NCBI RefSeq assembly: GCF_001680005.1
Contig: NC_033558.1
Coordinates: 464,501 to 528,500, forward strand
Source of the DNA: Plasmodium coatneyi
Taxonomy: Eukaryota > Apicomplexa > Aconoidasida > Haemosporida > Plasmodiidae
Direction: 5' to 3'
Length of the DNA stretch: 64,000 bases
Positions 44,387-53,635 of the stretch are shown piece by piece. The notes beneath the pieces are model-generated. The model had not been told where the DNA came from. It saw only the letters and a list, made by a program, of their open reading frames with translations, and ran no database searches. The position numbers were made by a program, and so were the translations under genes. How positions within the stretch are numbered: the first letter of the stretch is position 1; every line of letters starts with the position of its first letter.

Positions 44387-47300
44387 ATGGAAGGAGGCGT
44401 GAATGATGAAGGTGGGGAACACACTGTAAAAGGTAAAAATAGCAGCCGTGGTAAAGACAGAATTAGAGGTGGAAATAGAAGCGGAAGTAAAAGAGGCAGT
44501 AAGCAGGGAAGTATCAACAGTAGTAAAATTAGCACTATCAACAGTAGTAAAATTAGCACTATCAACAGCAGTAAAAACAGTAGTAAAAGTAGCAGTGCCG
44601 AAAGTAGTAAAATCAGTAAGAACAGTAGTAAAAATAGCATTGTGGGCAATAGTAAAAATAGCAGTATCAGCAATAGTAAGACTAGCAGTACCAACAGCAG
44701 TTTGAACAAAATGGACGTGAAATCTTCCAGTGATTCACGCGCCCCAAGTTGCAACAGTGGAGACTTTTGCGACCCAAGAAACGAATTCCACATGCAGAAT
44801 ACGGATCAGGAAAATTGCGGAAAATCACAAAAGGACAATATAAAATTCACACAGGTAAATAATTCCCATTCGAATTACGACAACCAAGCAGTTAGACAGA
44901 GTTACGACGCGATTACATCTAATGAACTAAGTGCGAACAAAGCAAATATGTGTTTCTCAAATAATAGCGCTATGAATTACCACCCCTCAATGCGTGATGG
45001 GAATAACAATTTAATAAAACCAAATAATGTGGGTTACTTAGATTATAATATACTGAATTCTAACCATGTCTACAATATGAATAAAGTGTACATTGACGGG
45101 AATCCATTCGCCATTAAGACAAGCACAACAGACAATAATTTACTAAACATGAGTTCTGATTATTTTAATAATGCAATGAAATGTTACGATTACCACAATT
45201 GTAGCAACTTGACATATCATACTGGTATGCTAAACACGAGCACATCAGAAAATCAGAAAAATTATTCCAACAACTCAAGTCCGCATAAAAGTGATTACTT
45301 GAAATATAACCTGTATTCTGTTAATTCTATACATAATAATCTGAACTTTTCCAATGTATCCAATTCGAATAATGTGAATAGCAACGTTACCACCCCTGCT
45401 TCAGATGCAATGAATTATAACCCCATAAGCAACTCATGCAACGTGAAGTACACACCTAACATTCTCGATTCTACACCAGTAAGAAATATCAACTTTTCGA
45501 AGGCGAAGGATCTCCATTTTATCCACTCCAACAAGGCATTTTTGCAGGACTCTGATTTGTCTAATCATTCCTATAGAAAATTAAAAAATGAAAATTTGTC
45601 GCCAAATTGTTGTACGCCCGTGTGTAATGTAATCTCCATCGTGGATCCTTCTAGATACATTTCGAACAATCGTAGCAAACATCCAAATAAAGACCTCTTA
45701 AAAACTAATGCTTTAAGTAGCACTGATTCTAGCGTAGCGAAGGAAGACGTGAATGCGTTCGTTTCTGCGGAACTGGGAATCGCTGGTAACCATAGGGCGA
45801 AATTGCAAACTAGGGGAACTGAAAGTTGTGAAGAAGTGGTGTCCCAGGAAAGTGCAGAAAGAACAAAGCGAGGTTACAAACACGAACGAGGAGAAACACG
45901 CAAAAAAGACGCAGGCATGGGGGAAGACAAACAGAGCGACAAAAAAAAGGAAAACACATACATACTGAAAAACGATTCAAATACGCAAAATAAAAAACGT
46001 AAAAGCTCAGGAAATTCATCAAATGCAGATTTCACATGTGGAAAACCAAGAGGAAAGTCTTCTGATCAAGACAGAGAAAGATGCAACACAAATGAACAGA
46101 AAAAAGATTTAAAGGAGGAAAACTTCGCAGTGACCATAACAAAAAACCAAAAGAGTAGAAGAAGTGTAACAAATGAAAATCAACAATTGAAGAATGAAGA
46201 GCAAAATTACAATTGTAAAAAAGATACACACGAATGCAGTTACAAAAAGGGCGCAAGAGAAATCCCCTCAAAAGGAAGCAGTAAAAATCAAATAGTTGTG
46301 CATAAAAGAAATAGCCAAGTTTTGACAAAGATAATGAATTTCCATGGTTCGGATGAAGATATAAAAAATGATTCCATCTCTCATAAAAAGAAATCTAACA
46401 TAGAGCACACAAAAGGTGATGAACTCCCCGACATTGTTAAATCGAGTACGATAAAGGATAGGTTGAGATCACGATCATCAAAAGAACAGGCAGAAAAAAA
46501 TAAAGCCTTACAGGATAGTACAAATGGGAAAAATCTGTCGAAATATGATTTCCTCATGAATCGAAATACCGTTTTTAATAATGTTCCCAGGGAAAATAAA
46601 AAAGAAGAGAAAAAAAAAGTGACCTCCCCGAATTTTTTTGAAGAAAAGTGCACCAATTCGAAACTAGTGCAAAACGATAATACGGTGGAAAAAAAAAGAA
46701 AACTTGAAGACATCAGCCAAGGAAAAGCCGACTCAAAAGGTGAGCCCGTCTCTGACGTGGTGAGCAAAAATGAGAAAAAATTGAAAACATTGAAAACATT
46801 GAAAACAAATGAGGATCCAAAGGATGAAAAAAATGCCCGTGTTTTAAGCAGTGCAGTTAGCACGAAAGGCAATAGCCAAAAAGACAAAGGAAAGGAAAAA
46901 GCTCGTCAAGACCAAACACATGTTTCTAATGCCAGCACGGGGGGAAATAAAAATTGTGCTAAAGCAAAAAATGGGGATGTGGTCAAAGGGGAGAATCTCG
47001 CTGGAAAGAAGCAAAATGAAAAAATAAATGAAACAGGCGCTTTAAAGGTGGAAAGTCGCAAAAAGGATGATAGGAAAGCGGAACAAGGAAAAACAAGTGA
47101 AAAAGTGAAGGAAGCCAAAAGGGCTATACAGGTCCAAAATGGAGAACACCTTCTAGCAGTGCAAACTACATTACTCCATAAAATGAAAGAAAAAAACAGT
47201 ATAGAAGAAACGGACACAAAGGAACCAAGCGAAGTAACGGTCGAAACGGAAGAGGTTGCAACCGGAGAAAGTAATCTGGACAAGGGCGATAAAAAAGAGG

Positions 47301-50300
47301 CGTCTTTGCAAGGGAAATTTTCACAAAAGCAGACAAAAAATCCTTTGGAGGGAAAAAACTCTATTAGAGAGAACGGTAGAGAAAGATGCAGTAATGAAGA
47401 TGGTAATGCGGAAAGGGGTTTTTCTCAAATGAAACTTCGACAGAGGGAAACCTCCAAAGCGAAAGGAATTAACAAAGAAGTGGCCAAACCAGCCATTCAT
47501 GCAATCTGCGAAAAGAAAAAAACATCCCAAATGAACAACCCGATTAGAGGCAAGTGCGAAGCAGTTGCGAAAGAAGAAGGAGTAATGTTAGGCAGTACAC
47601 AGGCGGACGCCTCCGTGGACGCAGTAGACGGGTATAAAAAAAAGGAAGACATCGTAAGAAAAGAGCAACCAAAAGGTCACAAGCGGTGTAGCAAACAAAA
47701 CGGCCCCATGGATGAGGAAAAGAAAGGGGGAATAAGGAACATCACGGAACTTAAACCAAACATATGTAATGCACATCCCGCAAAGGAAGCCGCAGAAAAA
47801 TTAGAGACACCCAATATTGCGAATAAGGATGTAAATAAAAAACTGAACGATGAAAAAATAAATATAATGGGCCCAAATGGAAAGGTACTCGATAAGGACA
47901 AATATAAAATTACAGACTCAGTGATTTATCCCAATGATACAAAAATTGTACAAGTAAAACTTAAAAAAAAAAAAAGCGTGAAGGTGTTAGCGCAAGATTT
48001 ACAATCAGAGACAAATGAGAAGAGCGATTCAGTACATGAAAAGACAAATAAAATTTGGCCAAACTTGGGCTACATCAACTACGTAGGTAACCTTGTCGGG
48101 AACGGTTCCTTTGGCCATGTCAGAAAGGCTTTGTATAACATAGAAGATAACATAAAGGACTTAAAATTTTACATTGACAAGGTGAAAAGTCCAGAATTTG
48201 CACACCTGTTAAAGGAGTATAGCACGCTGAACAACTTGGAACACGATGACGAAAAGGACGAAGCGGAGGCAAACCCCGATGCTACCTACAGTAGTAACGC
48301 CTGCAGTTTGAAAAGGAGAAGACCCAATTCGCTTTCCTTAAATGATGGAAGCCCCCCAGTTAGTGACCAAAAGAAGGTCAATAGGGGTATCCAAAACGAT
48401 ATCACAAACTTCCAGATGAACAAACGAAAAGAATCTCGCAATATTCAGGAGCCCATTTTAGAAGAACATGAAAAAGAAAACCAGTGCCCTTGCTGTGACC
48501 TCAAAGGTAACGTCCCCCTAGCCATAAAAGAAATAGACGTTAATCGAAAAGGGATGGATTATCAATTCCTGAGAGAACAAGAAATGATGGGCCATTTCAA
48601 CAGTAACGTCATTAAACCTATAAGCACAAAAAATGGAAACTTAGAGGAGAGACGGAATTACGAAATATTAATGCATTGTGCTCATGGGGACTTGAAAAGA
48701 TTACTTCAAAATTTATTAATCCACAGAAAAAAAGAATTTGAAAAAAGAAAAAAAATTAACAAAATTTTGAAACTAATACATATCATTTTTGGCGAAAAAT
48801 ACAAATGCTACAAAAATGAAAATAAAGGAGAATATACTTGTATAGGTCTATGCTATCAAAAATTAAAAAATGTAAAAATGAAGTTAAATAACATCATAGT
48901 AGAGGTAGAATTACCCACACTGGACTTGATATATGACAGCATAAATGCGTACAATTGTGGACTAACCGAACTGGAGTGTAAATTCCTCTTCTTCCAAATA
49001 GCCAACGGAATTAGCTTCCTCCAAACATGCCACCAATCTAACATAATACGCTTAACAGACGTTAAGTTGCAGAACATTTTGGTGTTTACAAATGATCAAA
49101 ATATTTTTAATCCCTTCAAGTGGCATTTGTGCATTTCCGATTTTGGCTGTTCGGTAATGGAATATGCAACTTATCACCTTGAAAATTTGAGAGGATGCAC
49201 AGAACAGTACAAAATTGACGTACGTCAGTGGAAGCAGGAGTTAATCAATCAGCTCTCTTCGTTCTTCCAAGGAACAGTTTACACTATGGCACCTGAAGGC
49301 TTATGCTACGATCATAAGGGAAATTTTAGACATTCACAATATAACCCGTTAATGTATTTTTATGAGCAAAATTTTGGAAACATCGATGACAGATTTGCAG
49401 AGCTTCAAAAATCCGTAACAGGCGCGTTGGGCAATGTGGGTAAAGAAAAAGGGCTTAATAAAAATTCGCGCACAAACTTTTATTGCAGTGCTAAGGAGAA
49501 CACGCAAGACAAGCAAAACGCACCTCAAGGAAATCCTGATGGTTCTAACAATGCTAAGGTGAACACGCAAGACAAGCAAAACATACCTCTAGGAAATCCT
49601 GATGGTGCTAACAATGCTAAGGTGAACACGCAAGACAAGCAAAACATACCTCAAGGAAATCCTGATGGTTCTAACAATGCTAATGGCGAAATGGAAAAAG
49701 AAAAGAATGCACCCAGTGAGAAAGATCCTTCACAAAAGAAAGAGCTACCCTCGGAAAAAGGCAACACGGAACAGGCAGGTAACGAAAAGTGCAAAGGGAA
49801 AGATCACTCCAACGTGAAAGACCAAGAGAAAGATAAAATGAAAGATCAATCGAACGATCAAGGGAAAGCTAAAGGACAAAGCGAAGTGCAGAGCAAAAAG
49901 GGCCAAAATGAAAGCAAAAAAAAGATGAACAACACCTCAACGGAATACTTCCCCTTCGACGCAAGATGCGACAGCTGGGCCTTAGGAATCATCCTAGCCG
50001 ATTTAGGGAAATGCGGAATGGGTTCTTACGATTATATAGCATCAGAAAATTTCAGAGCAAGCTACATTAACTGTTTGGCGAACAGCAAAAATGTGGACCT
50101 AAATAGCATAGTAATGAACGACTTGAATTTCTCAGAGGGTGAAGAAGTTTTTTATCTGCAGTGTATAATGCACTACTACGACATTACCAGCTTGGAGTGG
50201 GGTGATGAATGTTTAGAAAATGAGGAGCTAAAAATGCGTGAACGCAAAGGGGACGAACCCAAAAGTGGGAGCACTACAGAAGAGAGGGGTGCCAACAACG

Positions 50301-52351
50301 GGGGTAATGCACCAAACAAAGCAGAAAACAAAGCAGCAAACAAAGAAGCAAACAAAGCAGTGAACAACGCAGTGGGCAATTTGGAAAACCGCCCTAGAGA
50401 CAACGCCATCGCGCAAGACATGTACCAAGGTACGGACAAGCCAAGGGGAAAAAGACACAGAGACCACAGGTGCTCACCAGGCAGAAGCAACTCCTCTAAG
50501 CATCATTCGAAGAGGGCCAAAGGGATGGAAATCAAACTTGAGGATAATGTAAACGATTTTTCAAAGCAAAGTAAAGGAAACCTAGCCTTTAGAAGAAATG
50601 ATCCCAGAAATGAACCCAGAAATGACGAAGAAAAGAATCACATCGAGGGAAACAATTCGGAACAGGGGAAGAAAAACAAAACAGATGATGACGACGATTC
50701 TGAAGACCTAGAGTTATTTACAGACCTATACCGGGAGTTCGTCTTAAAATACAAAGATCTAGTAAAAGAAGATAAACTTCCATATCTAAAACAAGAGTTT
50801 GTGAATTATTTTAAGGATAATAAATATATGATAACTGGAAAAAATATAGAAAAAAAAATCCTATTCCTCTTTCTAATAATTAATAACAACCTAATGTACA
50901 GTGACGACAACGAGTATCACTCCTTCCTTAAAACCGATATAGCCATAAGGAACATCGGGTCAGGCATTTTCAAATTTAGGGACAAAGGAGAAAAAGAAAA
51001 ATATCTCGTAGACTTTAGAGCCAACTTACATAAGGAACACATGAATGGAAACAAGGACTACTGGCATAGTCGATTGACCAATAAATATTTGGCCTACATT
51101 TTAAAAGAAATTTGTCATAAAAATTTTTGTGATAGAAAAAAAAATATAAAAAGATGTTTCAGCAGATTTGAGTACCCCCTATATTATAGTAATGACTACT
51201 GGAATTTATTGACTCTACTTTTGAATTATGTTCCTTATGAAAGATTACTATCCTCTGAAGTTCTTGGGCACGATTTTTTCTCAAATCCAAGTGAAAAAAT
51301 TAAACACATCGTAGCTACTGCAGACGATGATTCTCTAGACTTGTTTTCCCAAAAAGAATTGTTGTATGTCATAAGGAAGAATTACGTCCAAGAAAAGAAG
51401 GAGAACAAATATGTCTGCAATCCTTTTCTACGGAAAAATGAAGATAAAACTGCAACAGAGGAAAGCGAATCCAACATGGGAGACAAATCTCTTCAGTTGC
51501 GTTCAAACAAAGGGATTTCAAGCAACTGCGTAACAAAGTCTGTAGAAAGACGAGTCAGTGCAGGAAGAGAAAAAGAAAGAAACTTGTCAAAAATGAGTTG
51601 CACCGTGGGAAGTGAAAAGAATGCCAATCAGCAAAAGAAACATATGACGTCTCTGCACAACATCATCACTGAACACATGAAAAACAGGTGCGATTTTTGC
51701 GACAAGGTAAAGGACTGTCTAAATTACAGAAACGTTCTGGAGAAAATCAACAAGCTGGAAAACTCCCTTTTAACGGTTAACCAAAGGGACCAAAGAGATG
51801 TGAGTAGAACGTGGGGAACAAATGCACCTGTAAGAAGTACACAAAATTGGCGCCAACGAAGCATCTGCAACAATGTGTATTATTTCCTAAACGAAGCGTC
51901 CATTTTTGCCCAGCTCACTAAATTAGACATATTCATGAAGGAGCACCTACCATTCGAGCATCTGTACCTGCCCATGTGCAATGAAAAAACGAACAAGGAT
52001 AAATTACAAGTGAACTTCTTCTTCAAGCCAATGTACTTTTATTCCCTCCCATACAAAATTATACACGCATGGTATACAGGCCCCCTGCACATTTACTTGA
52101 ATCACCCAGGCATTCCTGATTACATCAACTCCATATGTTTAAGAGAATCGCATACTTTAAGAAGGAAAGAAATTCATTTTTGGAATTGTGAAAATATCGT
52201 TATGCAAAGTGCACTGAAACTTAAGCGGCTTTTAAACTGTTCCGATGATTTCCTCTGTACCCCTTATGTGTCCCATATAATAGGAAAGCATTTGCTAATT
52301 AAGAAGCAACTCCTTTTAAAAGATCTTCATAAAAAAGAAGAAAATGCCTAA
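44387..52351 (+). CDS. Large insertion-rich serine/threonine protein kinase
   Basis: Single exon, 2654 residues. The first ~1200 residues are Ser/Asn/Lys-rich low complexity. The kinase fold follows in pieces: glycine loop GNGSFG (1238-1243), an insert of about 130 residues, LAIKEI with the likely ATP-binding Lys1381, catalytic loop RLTDVKLQN (Asp1558, Lys1560, Asn1563; the usual His-Arg before Asp is Leu-Thr), DFG (1585-1587), APE (1635-1637), an insert of about 220 residues with three 21-residue repeats, DARCDSWALGIILADL (Asp1862), a further charged insert, and PYERLLSSEVLGHDFF near 2280, typical of subdomain XI. The core metal- and ATP-binding residues are present, so activity is plausible, but the HRD change is unusual. 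No signal peptide or PEXEL was noticed. From memory (unverified), a very large kinase gene adjoins a dynein heavy chain gene in P. falciparum, which would fit synteny. Substrate and role are unknown. Confidence 0.88.
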   Translation: MEGGVNDEGGEHTVKGKNSSRGKDRIRGGNRSGSKRGSKQGSINSSKISTINSSKISTINSSKNSSKSSSAESSKISKNSSKNSIVGNSKNSSISNSKTSSTNSSLNKMDVKSSSDSRAPSCNSGDFCDPRNEFHMQNTDQENCGKSQKDNIKFTQVNNSHSNYDNQAVRQSYDAITSNELSANKANMCFSNNSAMNYHPSMRDGNNNLIKPNNVGYLDYNILNSNHVYNMNKVYIDGNPFAIKTSTTDNNLLNMSSDYFNNAMKCYDYHNCSNLTYHTGMLNTSTSENQKNYSNNSSPHKSDYLKYNLYSVNSIHNNLNFSNVSNSNNVNSNVTTPASDAMNYNPISNSCNVKYTPNILDSTPVRNINFSKAKDLHFIHSNKAFLQDSDLSNHSYRKLKNENLSPNCCTPVCNVISIVDPSRYISNNRSKHPNKDLLKTNALSSTDSSVAKEDVNAFVSAELGIAGNHRAKLQTRGTESCEEVVSQESAERTKRGYKHERGETRKKDAGMGEDKQSDKKKENTYILKNDSNTQNKKRKSSGNSSNADFTCGKPRGKSSDQDRERCNTNEQKKDLKEENFAVTITKNQKSRRSVTNENQQLKNEEQNYNCKKDTHECSYKKGAREIPSKGSSKNQIVVHKRNSQVLTKIMNFHGSDEDIKNDSISHKKKSNIEHTKGDELPDIVKSSTIKDRLRSRSSKEQAEKNKALQDSTNGKNLSKYDFLMNRNTVFNNVPRENKKEEKKKVTSPNFFEEKCTNSKLVQNDNTVEKKRKLEDISQGKADSKGEPVSDVVSKNEKKLKTLKTLKTNEDPKDEKNARVLSSAVSTKGNSQKDKGKEKARQDQTHVSNASTGGNKNCAKAKNGDVVKGENLAGKKQNEKINETGALKVESRKKDDRKAEQGKTSEKVKEAKRAIQVQNGEHLLAVQTTLLHKMKEKNSIEETDTKEPSEVTVETEEVATGESNLDKGDKKEASLQGKFSQKQTKNPLEGKNSIRENGRERCSNEDGNAERGFSQMKLRQRETSKAKGINKEVAKPAIHAICEKKKTSQMNNPIRGKCEAVAKEEGVMLGSTQADASVDAVDGYKKKEDIVRKEQPKGHKRCSKQNGPMDEEKKGGIRNITELKPNICNAHPAKEAAEKLETPNIANKDVNKKLNDEKINIMGPNGKVLDKDKYKITDSVIYPNDTKIVQVKLKKKKSVKVLAQDLQSETNEKSDSVHEKTNKIWPNLGYINYVGNLVGNGSFGHVRKALYNIEDNIKDLKFYIDKVKSPEFAHLLKEYSTLNNLEHDDEKDEAEANPDATYSSNACSLKRRRPNSLSLNDGSPPVSDQKKVNRGIQNDITNFQMNKRKESRNIQEPILEEHEKENQCPCCDLKGNVPLAIKEIDVNRKGMDYQFLREQEMMGHFNSNVIKPISTKNGNLEERRNYEILMHCAHGDLKRLLQNLLIHRKKEFEKRKKINKILKLIHIIFGEKYKCYKNENKGEYTCIGLCYQKLKNVKMKLNNIIVEVELPTLDLIYDSINAYNCGLTELECKFLFFQIANGISFLQTCHQSNIIRLTDVKLQNILVFTNDQNIFNPFKWHLCISDFGCSVMEYATYHLENLRGCTEQYKIDVRQWKQELINQLSSFFQGTVYTMAPEGLCYDHKGNFRHSQYNPLMYFYEQNFGNIDDRFAELQKSVTGALGNVGKEKGLNKNSRTNFYCSAKENTQDKQNAPQGNPDGSNNAKVNTQDKQNIPLGNPDGANNAKVNTQDKQNIPQGNPDGSNNANGEMEKEKNAPSEKDPSQKKELPSEKGNTEQAGNEKCKGKDHSNVKDQEKDKMKDQSNDQGKAKGQSEVQSKKGQNESKKKMNNTSTEYFPFDARCDSWALGIILADLGKCGMGSYDYIASENFRASYINCLANSKNVDLNSIVMNDLNFSEGEEVFYLQCIMHYYDITSLEWGDECLENEELKMRERKGDEPKSGSTTEERGANNGGNAPNKAENKAANKEANKAVNNAVGNLENRPRDNAIAQDMYQGTDKPRGKRHRDHRCSPGRSNSSKHHSKRAKGMEIKLEDNVNDFSKQSKGNLAFRRNDPRNEPRNDEEKNHIEGNNSEQGKKNKTDDDDDSEDLELFTDLYREFVLKYKDLVKEDKLPYLKQEFVNYFKDNKYMITGKNIEKKILFLFLIINNNLMYSDDNEYHSFLKTDIAIRNIGSGIFKFRDKGEKEKYLVDFRANLHKEHMNGNKDYWHSRLTNKYLAYILKEICHKNFCDRKKNIKRCFSRFEYPLYYSNDYWNLLTLLLNYVPYERLLSSEVLGHDFFSNPSEKIKHIVATADDDSLDLFSQKELLYVIRKNYVQEKKENKYVCNPFLRKNEDKTATEESESNMGDKSLQLRSNKGISSNCVTKSVERRVSAGREKERNLSKMSCTVGSEKNANQQKKHMTSLHNIITEHMKNRCDFCDKVKDCLNYRNVLEKINKLENSLLTVNQRDQRDVSRTWGTNAPVRSTQNWRQRSICNNVYYFLNEASIFAQLTKLDIFMKEHLPFEHLYLPMCNEKTNKDKLQVNFFFKPMYFYSLPYKIIHAWYTGPLHIYLNHPGIPDYINSICLRESHTLRRKEIHFWNCENIVMQSALKLKRLLNCSDDFLCTPYVSHIIGKHLLIKKQLLLKDLHKKEENA
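44514..44706 (+). repeat. Ser/Asn/Lys coding microrepeats, kinase N-terminus
   Basis: Imperfect AACAGTAGTAAAA(T/A) units (NSSK, with ISTI and similar variants) encode about 60 residues of low complexity near residues 43-107 of the kinase. Confidence 0.8.
49499..49687 (+). repeat. 63-nt coding repeat x3 in kinase insert
   Basis: Three direct 63-nt units encode NTQDKQN(A/I)P(Q/L)GNPDG followed by (S/A)NNAKV, residues 1705-1767, in the insert between the APE motif and subdomain IX. Confidence 0.92.
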
Positions 52352-53635
52352 TTCTTTCTTCTTTTTTTTAATTAAAAATTTGCTATTTAATAGCAGTCAA
52401 ATTTTTGCGTGTCCCTGATGTTTCGTTTCAGACTCGGCTTTTATTGGATTTAGAATTTCAACTTTCGAGTTTGAATTTTTCCCTTTTTCAATTTTTTACT
52501 TTTTAAAAATTGCCCTCTATTTAATGAGCGCTGCGCATTCTACATTCCCTTTTTGGTAATTTTTTTTTTTTTTTTGCGCAGTGTGCATAAGCGCACACAC
52601 ACGTGGGGCGTGGCTTTTTTTGTGCGTTTTTTAGTTTTTTTCCCATACGTAGTATTCTTCTTATGTATATTTTCCCCTTTTTTTTAAATGATCCCATTAT
52701 GTAGTAGTATGTGTAAGTTGTTTTTAAGCTCGCAGAGCACACGCAGTACACACACCCTTTTTAATTCACGCAGTCTAAGCAGTTTGAATAACAGTTTAAA
52801 TAGCAGTTTAACTGTTCGCAATTTCGCGAATGGTATTTCTCTCCCCCTTTTTTTTTGTGTACAATGTGATACATTTTTACACGACTTTGGTTATGATTCC
52901 AAAGGTAGTAGATAAAACTTCTTAAAATTATGAAGTGTTAAAATTTTTTAACAAAAAATAATTCCACAAAAAAAAAAAAGAAAAAAGCAGCAGAGGAGGG
53001 GCAAAAAATCGCTCCCATGTTTTGGTAAATAGCTTCACACAAAGGTTCCAAAGTTTCGCTTAAAATCGCGTCTTTTGTACAGGATATAGACTTCCTTTTT
53101 CAGTTATTTTTTTCTTCATTTTTTGACAAAGCGGCGGTATTGTGCATTGTAGAAATGTCCAAATGTTCAAGTTGCGAAATAAATATCACTGTCCGTATCG
53201 TGTTCTTATTATTTTTTCCTATAACGGGGGTATACATCTTTTTAAGCTCTCCGCAAAGGGGAGAAAAGCGCGTGAAGCACAAACTTGTCTTTCCAATTAT
53301 TATTCAACAGGAATTCGCATTTTCCATAGGGGATGTATAGCGGAATGTGTGGGGTGCCTGCCTTCTTCCCTTCGCTGCATTGATGCATTGATACATTGAT
53401 ACGTGGCTATTTGGCTATTTTTTTTTCCTTCATTATCACCTTAACCGTTCAGGCAAAAAATTGCCTTCTTTAACACTCCACGAATGAGGCTAGGCGAAAT
53501 GCCTCAAAAGGGAGAAAAAAAGATTTATGTGAAAAGAATACATGAACTTTTAACTCCAAATTGTGGCATCTAATCTACATTTTTTCTTTTTCCAAGTGTA
53601 ACTTGAGATAAAATCTGAATGAAAATGTGAAAAAA
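52352..53635. other. Intergenic between kinase and dynein
   Basis: AT-rich with T-runs (52559-52576), kinase 3' flank and dynein promoter. One short open frame with a hydrophobic segment (53155-53340) is listed separately as a weak candidate. Nothing else is recognised. Confidence 0.6.
53155..53340 (+). CDS. Possible small membrane protein (61 aa)
   Basis: Starts MSKCSSCEINITVRIV, contains a hydrophobic stretch (IVFLLFFPITGVYIFLSS, about residues 15-32) followed by a basic loop (RGEKRVKHK) and a second moderately hydrophobic part. The local GC content is a little above the flanks, which is what coding sequence looks like here. It lies about 300 nt upstream of the dynein start on the same strand. 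No family was recognised. It could instead be an exon of a spliced gene (GTATAC at 53229 and CATAG at 53328 could act as splice sites), or chance. Low confidence. Confidence 0.3.
   Translation: MSKCSSCEINITVRIVFLLFFPITGVYIFLSSPQRGEKRVKHKLVFPIIIQQEFAFSIGDV

Noticed and set aside
44353..44793. 146-codon minus-strand Leu-rich frame
   Set aside because: Exactly antisense to the Ser/Asn repeats of the kinase N-terminus. AGT/AAT-rich codons read as Leu/Ile on the other strand.
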